Assembly: GCA_033763135.1 (NCBI GenBank)
Contig: JANRKY010000229.1
Coordinates: 1-64,000, forward strand
Source: DALYLB01 sp033763135
GTDB lineage: Bacteria > Acidobacteriota > Blastocatellia > RBC074
Length of the DNA stretch: 64,000 nucleotides
Direction of reading: 5' to 3'
Shown here: positions 17,738-27,600 of the stretch, one piece after another
Layout: every line of letters starts with the position of its first letter
Position numbering within the stretch: the stretch's first letter is position 1
The notes under the pieces: model-generated
Databases searched by the model: none
What the model was told of the DNA's origin: nothing
Seen by the model: the letters and a program-made list of their open reading frames with translations, nothing else
Position numbers and translations under genes: made by a program

Positions 17738-20700
17738 TTTTCCTTGGGGATCGATCTTCACAATCGGATTCGCGTTGACGTAAATGTACAAACTAAGACC
17801 ATCTACTGGGCCCAAAGGATCAGGGCCTGACCAGCGCCCGATCCAGGACACAAAATACCTCGCCCCGTGATAATTCCATCCGCTCTCTTCATCCCGCTCT
17901 TTTCCTGTAAATCGATAGCGCTTTCTGGCGAAGCTGCCGAAACTCGTTTCTCCATAAGGCGTGAACTCTTCGCGATGAATTAATTCGCCGGCGCTGCCGA
18001 GAACCGTGCCGCAGCTGCTCAGATGATCGGCGAGAAGAAATTGCGTTGCAGGCTGGAAGTCGTCCGGGAAAGGAACGCCAGCGCGTACAAGCGCGACTCG
18101 CTCTTCTCCATCCATCACGTGGAGCGAGTTGTTCTCCTGTTCGGATCGCCGATGATGCTCGAAGTGATTGTCGAGATAAGTCGTCGCTTCGAACTGGCCG
18201 CCCTGCAGGCGGGTCACCTTCTTCACCCTCATTCCCGACGCGTCATAAAAATATTGAGCAAAGACTGATGGTTCCGCGGCCTCGGTTTGCGTACGAAAGG
18301 CTTTTAGCCGGCTGGCGCAATCCCATTCGAAATTGCGAGAGGTCGTTTCCCTGCTCAGATTCCCGCTCGCATCATAGGCGTAGTCAAAATCGGATTGCCC
18401 GATGGTCATTGTCGCAAGCCGGTTGTTATCGGCGTTCAAAGTGAAATTTCGCGAGAAGCCGCCCGTATTGTTCTGATGCCGCAGGCTGAGCATATTATCC
18501 AGCAGGTCATATTCGTAACGTTCGGTGTAAGCGCGCGTCCGCGTCAGGTCAGTGCAACGCGGCGCGTCGGCCCAGGGCGGAGCATCCGGCCTGATGTCGC
18601 ATTCACGCCCCGTTGCCGAAAGCAGCCGATAAATCGGGTCATACGTGAATTCGCGATCGAGCGCATCAACGCCAGGCAACGTGTTGGGAATCCCGCTCTC
18701 CAGTACGCGATCTCGAATCGCCGTGATGTTGCCGGCCAGGTCGTATTCATACGCGAAATCCTGCAGCGCAGCGCCCACCGGCTGATAGCTCGTCTCATCG
18801 GGCCGGGAGAAACGCTCGCTGCGCAGCCGGCTCATACGAAAAGTCCGCGGGTCATACGCGTATCGCGTCATCACCCCATTGCCGTAGGCGATCAGCGTCC
18901 GCTGTCCCCTGGCGTTGTAGGCGACGCGCTCGACATAGACGTCGCCATCGAACGAGACGCTCTCCAACGCGCCGGCGCGGTTGTAACCCGGCCTCAAAAT
19001 CTTCCGTTCGTTCTCGACGTCCCGCGGATACTCGATCTCCGTCACGCGATTGAGCGCGTCGTAACGATTCGTCGTCCGATAGACCGTCGTCTCGAGAATC
19101 GCAGCCGCCCGCGCATTGATCGACGAGCCTTCCGGCTGCCAATCGATTTGATAGGCTGAGATCCGCCAGTTGTTGTTCGCCGCTCCGGAAAAGACCGAGA
19201 GAATCTCTTGATCGCTGATGGCCTGACGGGCTTTCTCCAGCAGATTGCCTTTGAAGTCGTAACTGAGCGCGAGCACAAGTCCCGCTTCATCGTAATGCGC
19301 GGCCAGCCGGCCCCATAGATTGTTCTGCCGCGCGGCCGTTTCATCGACGCCGATCTCGGCCGGATTGTCGCCGTAAACCAGATGCTGGCGCAGCGTGACA
19401 ATCTGCATCGCGTCGTCCCGCGCCCACACATCGACCGGGCGATTGAGTTGATCGAACGCGGTCAAAATCAGCGCGCCCCTACTGTCGCGCTGCTCGATCG
19501 TCGAGCCGGCCGCGTCATATACCGTTCGCTTAATTCCGGCGTCGATCGACTGAACTCGCGTCGTCCGATTGGCGAAATCGTAACCGTAGCTGAAGGCCGT
19601 TCTCCCCAACGCATCCCTGACAGTGAGCAAATTTCCCCGGATGTCGTAGGTCGAGATCGTTTCGATCTCATTCTGAGGCCCGCCGCCATTGCGTTTTACG
19701 TTGCGAATCTTTCGGCCGAGCGCGTCGATCTCGAAGCTTGACGGCGTGAAGTGGTGGTTTTCAGGCGCGCGATCCTTAAGCGGAATCGGGTTGTCATCGG
19801 CGTCGCGGCCTTCGCTCAGCGGCGCCAGGTCATTCGCGTCGTAAGTGTAAGCCTCCCACGGCGTCGGGATGAAATTGTCCGGATCGGCCAGATCGATCGC
19901 CGCGCCATAGATCACGAGCTGCTCCGAGCCGTCGGGGTTGACCGTGCGAATGAGCTGCCCGCGCGGATCGTAAAACTGTTGGGCTCGCTGGCCGAAAAGA
20001 TTGCGCAGGCCCGCTTCCCGCTGCTGCGCGGCTTCTTCCAGCGACAAATAATCCCAGCCGGCGTCAAAGAATGGCTCGTACTTTTCGACGATCTGGCCTT
20101 TGTTGTCGTAAATCCGCCAGCCACTGACGACGACATTAGATGGATCTTCGGTGGCGCGCCTGCGGCCGATGACCGATGCGGCGGTCCCCGCCGCATCGGT
20201 CTGATCGGCCGACAGCGTTTCATTTCCGAAAACGCCGGCGCCGAACAGAACGTCTTCGGCCTGAATGCGCGTTTGCAGCAAGCGCCCGAAACCATCCGAA
20301 TATTCGATCGATTCGATGGTCTCCTCTCGGGTCTCGACAGGAATGTGAAGATCGGTGACGTGATGAACGCGTCGGATCGTCCTGATGAAAACCGGCTGCC
20401 GGTTGTCTGCCGGGCTATTGTCGTATGCGAGCAGATCGTATTCGAAACGCGTTCCGGGAGCTTCAAGCGTGTCGCCGATCGGCGCCTCTTCCGCTCTTCC
20501 CATCATCGCGATCGAAGCCGGCAATCCCAACGGCGTAAAAGTCACCGCGCTCCGATTGCCGTTCGGCTCCGTGATCAGGTCTGATTTCAGGACGCGGTAA
20601 TCGTTGCGCGCGGTCACGGACATTCCGGCTGAATCGGTCACGCGTTCCGGCAGCAGGCTGAACTGGTCATAGACGATTGCTGTCTCGCGCCCCATTGGAT

Positions 20701-23700
20701 CGCGCGATGCCAGCGGCGTTCCACGAGGGGCGTCGAATCCGGGGGTCTGAAAATCGTATCGATTGCGCGATGAATCGATGAAATATCCGCGCGCATGATG
20801 AACGTCTCCGGGGTCGAAACGGTATCCGGCCAGCGCCGGCAGGCCTTGCCGAAACGCCTGCGGATATTCCTCAGTCCAATCGATTGCGCCGTCAGGGTCG
20901 AAAAAGACTGGAATTGCCGCCGGTGCGTCGGGCTCCTCGCCGCGATAAGCCTCGGCCAAAAGATCCTCAGTCGTTACGAGCGTTTCGGTTCTGATCACCG
21001 CGCCGAACTCGCCGAGGTCGCCGAGCGGCAACCCGATGAATGCTTCGCCATCGTAGTAATTGAACCCTTGAGCGATCAATGCTCGCGGCGCTTCGCCGTT
21101 AAACGCCTGCTCCTGCAATTGCGCGATCGTCAACGCCGGCGCCGCCTGATCCGAAGGCGGGTAAATCTGAAAGGTGTTTGAGCTTGCGCGGCGATCGACG
21201 ATGTACTTTTCATCATCACGCTGAGCGTAGCTCATTACTTCCAACGTCGTCAGATAATCCGTTCCCGGCCGCGCGTCGACCTCGAAATCTCTCCAACCTC
21301 GCGGGCATGCGATTTGAAGCTGGCGTCGCGGCTGTCCGTGATCGTCGTAATCGCCGGTGTAGCGGATCTGCGTCATTGGATCATCGCCGCGCTCCCATTG
21401 CGTGACGCGGTGCGCGAGCAGATGGGGAAAGAAGATGCGTTGGTTGTCGGTCTCAGCCGCCGGAGAGTCTATTTCTCGTACATCAAAAAAAGATTCGGTG
21501 ACGGTGTATAGCCGATTTTCCCGCGGAGTGTCGTCAAGTGCATATACTTCAGTTCGCAACGAGGTGCCGCGCAACGCCCGCAGCGCGTCGCGCCTGTCAC
21601 GCCGCTGCTCGAGCTCATTTAAGAACTCTTGCAACCGTCCACGCTCAGCGCTGAAGAAGGGAGCGTCTTGTTGCCAATATTCATGGCCGTGGTCGACAGC
21701 CGTCCATTCTCCGAACTCATCGCCCACCGGCCCCAGATGAAACCAGGATTTAGTCAGGGTAGGCGGCGAATAATGCGCTTCGTCGACGCGAGCAAATGGA
21801 TCTGTGCTGGCTGCCAGCGCTTGATAGATATCGAAAGTTTCCGTGCTCAAAGCTTCGACGTAGCCGAAACCGCGATATTCGCGTTCCCCGCCGTCCCAGT
21901 AACCATGGTGATAGCGGTACTCCGTGGTCAGGCGGCCACGGGAAAACTCATCGATCGCCACGACTTTGGAGACGACTTGAACCGGAAAAGGCAACGGCGT
22001 TCTCCAGCGCGTTTCTGGGCGAGCTTGGTCGCGCAGGTATTCCTCGGTGGATGATCGATAAGCAACCTGCGTGATCGCCCCGCGATGATTATTCATCTCA
22101 TTCAGCACATAGGGCTTTGCTCCGCGGGTGAAATCGAGGAAAAAGAATCGTTCGCGTCGATTGCCCAGATCACTCAGACTCCACAGGATGCCGGCGACGC
22201 CGGCGCCGAGCAGATCCACCAGGCGCACATCATCCTGGTTGGTGAATGCCGGCGTGCCGTCGATTCGGATTGGCTCGCTCCATGCGTTTCCGCTCTGGTT
22301 GATCCAGAGCGTGATCTCGCAGTGATCGACGAAAACCAGGTCGGCCAAACCGTCGCCATCGACATCCGCAATCAGAATCTGGCGCGGGTCGTAGTTCGCC
22401 GGAAAGCGCGGACTGTTGCGCATGTGAACCCGCCGGCCCCAATTCCCGTAACCGAGGTTGGCCCAGTACTCGATGTTGCCGTCATGCACCAACACGATAT
22501 CCTGCAACCCATCCCCACTCATGTCCGCCCAGCGCACGCGTGAGTCGCTGAAATTGACATTGGGAAAGTCGGGCAACGCTCGGCGTTCCACCCACCGGGT
22601 TTCGCCCCAGCCTTCACGCGGATCGTTGAAATAGCATTCCAGACGGTCAGCGGAGCGGATCGCATCGGTGACGCCGTCGCCGGTCAGATCGACCAGCTGC
22701 ACGTCCGCCCCTTCCAGCGCAACACTTGGCGCGGTCCGGTAGCGTTGGAAGGAGCGGCGGTCCCAATGTCCGTCGAAACGCAAAGGGTAGTAGCCGGAGA
22801 ATCCAGGTGCGCTGACGAGCAAATCCATACGGCCATCACCATTCGCATCGATCAATTGCACCCCAGGATCGCGAAGCGATACCCCCGCCGGCGCTTCCGT
22901 CATCAATCGCGGAAGGTCAAAGCGTCCGCCGCCGAGATTGCGCCAGTAGCGCACGGCGCCATTCATCTCGATGAAATCCGGCAGGCCGTTGCCGAAGAGG
23001 TCGACAAGTTCCAGTTCCGGGCTGGACAAGGTTGCGGCAGGCAACCCCTGCCCCTGCAGTGGGAAGAAATCGCGTCTGCCTGGGGCAAAGTGGCTGTAGC
23101 CGAATTCAAGGGGGGGCAGTCGTTGAGATCGCTGATCCGGCAATGGCTGAGACTCGTCGTGGCCGATGACGTGAATTTGGCTGAGCAGCGAGGCGCCGTT
23201 GAGCGGCAGCGCACTGCGGTCAACCGGAATTACCGGGATGCCTCCGACGTCAACCGGCTCGTTCTTCGAGGCGTCATCGACGGCTAGCCGCTGGTCAAGG
23301 TAGACAAACCTATAGCTGCGAACCAAACGCGGCTCGCCAGCGTGGGTGCGCACCTCGATGCGCTCGCAACGTCTGGTGGTGCGAATCTGAAATCCTGATA
23401 GGTGGCTTGAAAACGGATCAGGGCGATCCGCGTAGATGAAATCCACCGAAACGAGAAACGGTTCGGCGCCGATGGCGGGCTGGTCAATCTCGACGTACTG
23501 AATCCGCCTCAGGTAGATTTGCGCCCACTCGCCATTGACATTGTCAGGGTCGGCCTCATATGCATAGCGAATGCGGTTTCCGAACGGGTCCCGTGTTTCT
23601 GTCAGCATCCAGGCGAAAACATGGGAGGAGTTCGCGGGATCGGCGATATCTGCGCGCGTATTAATCTGGTCATTAAAGCGGTCAGGTATGCCATAAGTGC

Positions 23701-24148
23701 TCACCAAACCGTCCTTGGAGTGCACCACCCAGTGACTATTGCGGGCGTCGCGATGGTATTCGATGCGGGCAAACAGGCCTTCGGTTCTCGGGCGGTATCG
23801 TATGACGCCGGGGAAATCGCCGGCCACGGGAACCAGGTCTTCAGCGCCAGATAGTACAAAGGTGTCGTCGGCGTCGCGATAGCGCGGGATACCACTTGAT
23901 GTTTTGCGAGCAACCCCGGGGATGCTCAGTTGCCAGCCCAGTCCGAACGGAGAGTTACCGTTGCCCGAACTGTATACGAGGGCCAGACTGGGCTGGACGC
24001 CGTTCCGGCCGTTCGGAAGCGAGATGGGTACCGTAAAGTTGCCGGTGCCGGTGAACAGATCCGGAGAAAAGGTCTCGCCCATACCTTGCAGGGCGCCGCC
24101 TCCCTTCGGCAGGGAAATGATAGAGCTGGGGGTGGTAACCTCGGACAT
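16937..24148 (-). CDS. TcB-TcC fusion toxin with Rhs shell and alpha/beta-hydrolase-like effector
   Basis: A single 2403-residue polypeptide. The SpvB-type TcB N-terminus is unmistakable (PKGGGALQGMGETFSPDLFTG, GNSPFGLGWQLSIPGVARKT). FG-GAP/VCBS-type repeats (NGDGRMDLL, DGDGLADLV) fall at about 415-665, where the TcA-binding propeller is expected. Rhs/YD repeats follow from roughly 1480. The Rhs core (RYRFTGKERDEESGWNYHG; DPLG; KIDPQG) ends at residue 2137. In TcC proteins the shell cleaves itself there and releases the C-terminal toxin. The last 266 residues are unrelated and lower in GC. They carry GHSKG (Ser2232), an ITIDP Asp (2254) and NSTHTLID (His2308), a plausible hydrolase triad. GAGGAG precedes the start. 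No immunity gene lies downstream; tcA follows. Confidence 0.9.
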   Translation of the reverse strand: MSEVTTPSSIISLPKGGGALQGMGETFSPDLFTGTGNFTVPISLPNGRNGVQPSLALVYSSGNGNSPFGLGWQLSIPGVARKTSSGIPRYRDADDTFVLSGAEDLVPVAGDFPGVIRYRPRTEGLFARIEYHRDARNSHWVVHSKDGLVSTYGIPDRFNDQINTRADIADPANSSHVFAWMLTETRDPFGNRIRYAYEADPDNVNGEWAQIYLRRIQYVEIDQPAIGAEPFLVSVDFIYADRPDPFSSHLSGFQIRTTRRCERIEVRTHAGEPRLVRSYRFVYLDQRLAVDDASKNEPVDVGGIPVIPVDRSALPLNGASLLSQIHVIGHDESQPLPDQRSQRLPPLEFGYSHFAPGRRDFFPLQGQGLPAATLSSPELELVDLFGNGLPDFIEMNGAVRYWRNLGGGRFDLPRLMTEAPAGVSLRDPGVQLIDANGDGRMDLLVSAPGFSGYYPLRFDGHWDRRSFQRYRTAPSVALEGADVQLVDLTGDGVTDAIRSADRLECYFNDPREGWGETRWVERRALPDFPNVNFSDSRVRWADMSGDGLQDIVLVHDGNIEYWANLGYGNWGRRVHMRNSPRFPANYDPRQILIADVDGDGLADLVFVDHCEITLWINQSGNAWSEPIRIDGTPAFTNQDDVRLVDLLGAGVAGILWSLSDLGNRRERFFFLDFTRGAKPYVLNEMNNHRGAITQVAYRSSTEEYLRDQARPETRWRTPLPFPVQVVSKVVAIDEFSRGRLTTEYRYHHGYWDGGEREYRGFGYVEALSTETFDIYQALAASTDPFARVDEAHYSPPTLTKSWFHLGPVGDEFGEWTAVDHGHEYWQQDAPFFSAERGRLQEFLNELEQRRDRRDALRALRGTSLRTEVYALDDTPRENRLYTVTESFFDVREIDSPAAETDNQRIFFPHLLAHRVTQWERGDDPMTQIRYTGDYDDHGQPRRQLQIACPRGWRDFEVDARPGTDYLTTLEVMSYAQRDDEKYIVDRRASSNTFQIYPPSDQAAPALTIAQLQEQAFNGEAPRALIAQGFNYYDGEAFIGLPLGDLGEFGAVIRTETLVTTEDLLAEAYRGEEPDAPAAIPVFFDPDGAIDWTEEYPQAFRQGLPALAGYRFDPGDVHHARGYFIDSSRNRYDFQTPGFDAPRGTPLASRDPMGRETAIVYDQFSLLPERVTDSAGMSVTARNDYRVLKSDLITEPNGNRSAVTFTPLGLPASIAMMGRAEEAPIGDTLEAPGTRFEYDLLAYDNSPADNRQPVFIRTIRRVHHVTDLHIPVETREETIESIEYSDGFGRLLQTRIQAEDVLFGAGVFGNETLSADQTDAAGTAASVIGRRRATEDPSNVVVSGWRIYDNKGQIVEKYEPFFDAGWDYLSLEEAAQQREAGLRNLFGQRAQQFYDPRGQLIRTVNPDGSEQLVIYGAAIDLADPDNFIPTPWEAYTYDANDLAPLSEGRDADDNPIPLKDRAPENHHFTPSSFEIDALGRKIRNVKRNGGGPQNEIETISTYDIRGNLLTVRDALGRTAFSYGYDFANRTTRVQSIDAGIKRTVYDAAGSTIEQRDSRGALILTAFDQLNRPVDVWARDDAMQIVTLRQHLVYGDNPAEIGVDETAARQNNLWGRLAAHYDEAGLVLALSYDFKGNLLEKARQAISDQEILSVFSGAANNNWRISAYQIDWQPEGSSINARAAAILETTVYRTTNRYDALNRVTEIEYPRDVENERKILRPGYNRAGALESVSFDGDVYVERVAYNARGQRTLIAYGNGVMTRYAYDPRTFRMSRLRSERFSRPDETSYQPVGAALQDFAYEYDLAGNITAIRDRVLESGIPNTLPGVDALDREFTYDPIYRLLSATGRECDIRPDAPPWADAPRCTDLTRTRAYTERYEYDLLDNMLSLRHQNNTGGFSRNFTLNADNNRLATMTIGQSDFDYAYDASGNLSRETTSRNFEWDCASRLKAFRTQTEAAEPSVFAQYFYDASGMRVKKVTRLQGGQFEATTYLDNHFEHHRRSEQENNSLHVMDGEERVALVRAGVPFPDDFQPATQFLLADHLSSCGTVLGSAGELIHREEFTPYGETSFGSFARKRYRFTGKERDEESGWNYHGARYFVSWIGRWSGPDPLGPVDGLSLYIYVNANPIVKIDPQGKEGKKAVIHTPNTLIVTVEAPGHKRRNDGDFTVSPGQEDPDSFVSQITMDFSTRRGFEVANFLGSDSEKVEEQVKNKISDFRDSNPNGFVVAVGHSKGAANLIHVSEDTAIDLLITIDPENESDFFDYEVNENVENLINYYTNPDYGFIGGEEVSTTGHTNAVNIFVPNSTHTLIDNQLRFVVSEDIEFAIFEAPRIVADLFLNDTGKNLWKDLGNTTLAGLLLNRIAKAIWRTEKEIKQAVASGSKTDEQLGKTTIKEFNKKNARK

Positions 24149-24290
24149 ATGGCTCTCCTCAGTTCACAGGCACACCAGGCCGCCCAATCGGATGAGCGGC
24201 CGCCCGGCGCCTCAAGTTCTGCCGCGCGGCAGCCTCGATGTGGGCAGAGCACCTGAGGTCAGGATACTTTTCGATAGGCGCGAAAGAATA

Positions 24291-24362
24291 GGAACGCGGA
24301 TGACGCGGACGCAGGGGATTTTCGCGGATCTGATCCGTACTGATCCGCGTCATCCGCGTTCC
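24291..24362. repeat. 72-bp inverted repeat (GGAACGCGGATGACGCGGA arms)
   Basis: Arms of 19 bases at 24291-24309 and 24344-24362 are exact reverse complements, enclosing a GATCTGATCC-type core. No second copy was noticed in the window. Confidence 0.85.
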
Positions 24363-24511
24363 CATTGACTCGGATCTGGAAAAGTGTCCCGACATCCGGG
24401 CGAGCACATATAGTGCTCTGCCGCAGCGGTCAGTGCAAGGTGTTGGGGCGCGTTAAAATCAACTTCCCGAAGGAGCGATCGCAGGCCTCGGCACACTTCG
24501 AGCATCGGAAG

Positions 24512-24598
24512 AAATGGATAGGATTGGGAATTTTCAGGCCATCCTGTCAATCCTGTCCATTTCTCCTCCTGACCACAAAATTCCTCAGCATCAGAACA
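24512..24598. repeat. AATCCTGTCCAT palindromic dispersed repeat, copy 1
   Basis: Partly degenerate inverted arms (AAATGGATAGGATTG / CAATCCTGTCCATTT) are followed by the conserved tail CTCCTCCTGACCACAAAAT and AGCATCAGAA. The same tail follows the perfect copy at 39296. Confidence 0.8.
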
Positions 24599-24653
24599 AT
24601 TGAACTGCTGTTTACGCGCGTCATTGCACGAGCAGCGCAAGCGGCAGCCGCGC

Positions 24654-27600
24654 TCAACGGACGACGAAGCGGACGGGCGCGAGCGCGACGCGGGCTTCGG
24701 GGTTGTAATAATCGTAGAGCGTGGAGGGCGCGGTCTGCGCGCGGATGCCGTAGCGGGGGCGGAAGGTGAAGGAGAAGTCCGTGCCGCCGGCGCGGGGCCA
24801 CAGATAGACGACCAGGCGATCGGGCAGGACGTCGTAATGATTGAGATCCCAGCCGGCCTCCTTCACCGCGCGTTCGAGCGAGGCGCGATCGACCTCGGCG
24901 CCGGGCGGGAGGCCGATCTCGCCGAGCAGCATCCCATAGCCCCGGTGGCCGATGCGTTCGGCGGTCACGCGGCAGGTGACCGTTTCGCCGATCGCGGCAG
25001 TCGATTTGTCGAACTGAACCGACAACCGCAGCGCGCTCGCCGCGCCCGGCCGGAGGGCTTCGCGGCGCGCCGCGGAGGCGTTCGTCCAGGGCTCGTAATG
25101 GGTCTCGACGAGCTGTGCGGTCGCGCGGGCGGCGTTGCCGGAGCGCCGGATCTCCACGCGGTTGCGGCCCGGCGTCAACAGCGCGCCGAGGTCCATCGCA
25201 ATCGGGCTGCTCAGGCGATCGGCCGGCGGCAGGGCGATCGCGGCGAGGCGGCGTCCATTGACGAAGATCTCGGCCTGCCCGCCCGCATCGGCCATATCGC
25301 CCCGGGCGTCGTTCAGGCTGACCAGCGCATCGAGAACATTGATCGTCGCCTGCGTCGAGAGCCACACGCCGTACCGATCCTTGTTGCGCATCAGAAAGAG
25401 CAGACCGCGGTTCGCCAGCTCGTCGTCCTTCGTTCCGGCCTGCCGCAGCGCCTTGACGACGAGCGCCGTCGACTCGATCCTTCCCGCCAGCCCCCAACCG
25501 TAAAACGGCGTGTTCGTCTCCAGATTCCAATACGCGCCGCCGGCCTCTTCGCGGGCGAGCGAGCGCAATCGGGCCAGCGGCTTCTCGGCGGCCGGGCGGT
25601 CTCCCGCGTCGAGCAGGGCGAGCGCCAGGGAGGCGATCAGATAGGGTTCGTCGATCTCTTCCGCGCGCCGGGCGAGATAGTCGAGCGCGCGTTTCAGCGC
25701 GGCGGCGCGCGCCGGGTCGAGCTTCGCTCCGGCGGCGGCGTCGATGGCCAGCACGCGCGCGACGAAGGCCGTCTGGAGCGCCGTGCGGCGCGAATCCTCT
25801 TCCCGCCCCCAGAATCGCGCGATCCATCGTCCGTCGGGTTGCTGGTTCTTGATCAGCCACTGGCGCGCCTTTTCGACGACCTCCTCGTCGACGGCGACGA
25901 ACGGCCGGGCATCGGTCAAAAACCGGACGGCGTAGGCGGTCAGCGCCAGATCGGATTCGCCGAAGCCCCAATAGCTGAAGCCTCCGTCCTCGCCGCGATA
26001 CCCGAGCAATCGTTCATAGCCGCGCTGCGCGTACCGGCGGGCCTTCGCGGCGATCTCGGGCGCGCGCTCGTCCTGGCCCCGCAGAGATCGCAGGGCCATC
26101 ACGTTCGGATAGCTCGTGGAGATCGTCTGTTCGGCGCAGCCGTGGGGCCGCTGCAGGATGCCCTCGATGCTTTCGAGCGCGTGGGCCAGCAGATTCGGAT
26201 AGATCTTCAATTCCGCGCGCGAACTTCCCGGGATCGCGTTCTCCGCGATGAAAAGCTCCATCGCGCCGGCATCGGCGAAGACGGCGCTCGCCGCCTGCGT
26301 GACCTCTTCGCCGTCCGGGTGGACATTCACCGGCCGCTCGATCGCGTCGCCCGCCTCCACGCCGATCGCGGTGACGCGTTGCCTGCCGTCGCGGATCGAC
26401 GCCGCGGCGCGAAAATCGAAGAGCACGCGCGCGGCGTCGCCCGCGGCGATCTCCGCGCGTTTTCGCGCCGGGCCAAGCAGCGTGAACCAGCTCTCGGGTT
26501 TCATGACGGCCTCGACCGTCTGCGGCCGCGGCAGATAGTTGCGCAGCACGACGGGCAGCGAGATCTCATCGCCCTCGGTCAGCACTCGCGGCGGGTCGTG
26601 TTCGGCGAAGAAGGGTTGAAAGGCGGCGAACTCCTTTTCGGCCACCGCGATCTCGCCGTCCGCGGTCGAGCCCACGACCTTCATCTTCCAGGTGGTGATG
26701 TTGTCGGCGAGCTTGAACGTCGCCACGGCGCGCCCATGTCTGTCGGTCTCGATCATCGGGCGCCAGACGAGCGTCTCCTGAAAGTGCTCGCGCAACCGCG
26801 GCGTCGACGAATCGGATCTCATCGCGAGTTGCGCGCCGGGCGCGAGTTTCGCGAGGCCCGCGGCCCCTCTGCCGTTGCCCGGCAAATCCGCGACCTGGGC
26901 GGCCATCATCGAGTTGGCCTCGGTCTGCATCTCCGCTCCGGCGCCTGTCACGGCGACGGCCTCCGAGACCGTGCCGACATCCAGCGTCAGGTTCAGCGTG
27001 GTCATGGTCTGAGACTGCACGGGAACATCGACGACGATCATCGCCTTGAATCCGGGCGATTCGCACCGGACCTCGTATCGTCCGGCGGACAGATTGCGGA
27101 TCAGGAAGTCGCCCGCTTCTTCGGTGCGAACCTGGTGCGTCTGGCCGGTGGCGAGGTTTGTCGCCCTGACGCTCGCGCCGGCGATCGCCGCTCCCGTCGG
27201 GTCGATCACCACGCCGCTGAGCGCGCCCGCGTCGCCGGTCTGGATCGTTCCGCCCGCAAGCGGCTTCGCCGCGGAATCCTGGCCGGTCCTCTCCGAATAA
27301 ACGCGCGAAAACTCCGCGAGCGTGAAATCGTCGGGGGACTCCGGCCTTCCATCCGCGCCGCTGCTGCGCAACAGGATGAAGTTGATCCGCTGCGTGACCG
27401 GCTTCATCTGACTCTTCGGCTGCCCGGCGGATTGTAGATTGTCGTAACTGATGACGGCCCGGTCCGCGTAGCGGAAACGATTCGAGAAGAGGGCGCGCCA
27501 CGCATTTCCCCATGCATCGCGATAGGCGCTCGCCGGCAGACCGCCTCGCTCCAGCACGGCGCGCAGTTGACTTTCATTCTCGGGAAATTCGGCGGTCGCT

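Larger units (their letters stand above)
24149..24653. other. Non-coding stretch filled with dispersed palindromic repeats
   Basis: About 500 bases between tcBC and the alpha-2-macroglobulin gene. No convincing gene is seen. The first ~20 bases on the tcBC side carry its ribosome-binding site. The rest holds two palindromic repeats, listed separately. Confidence 0.7.
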
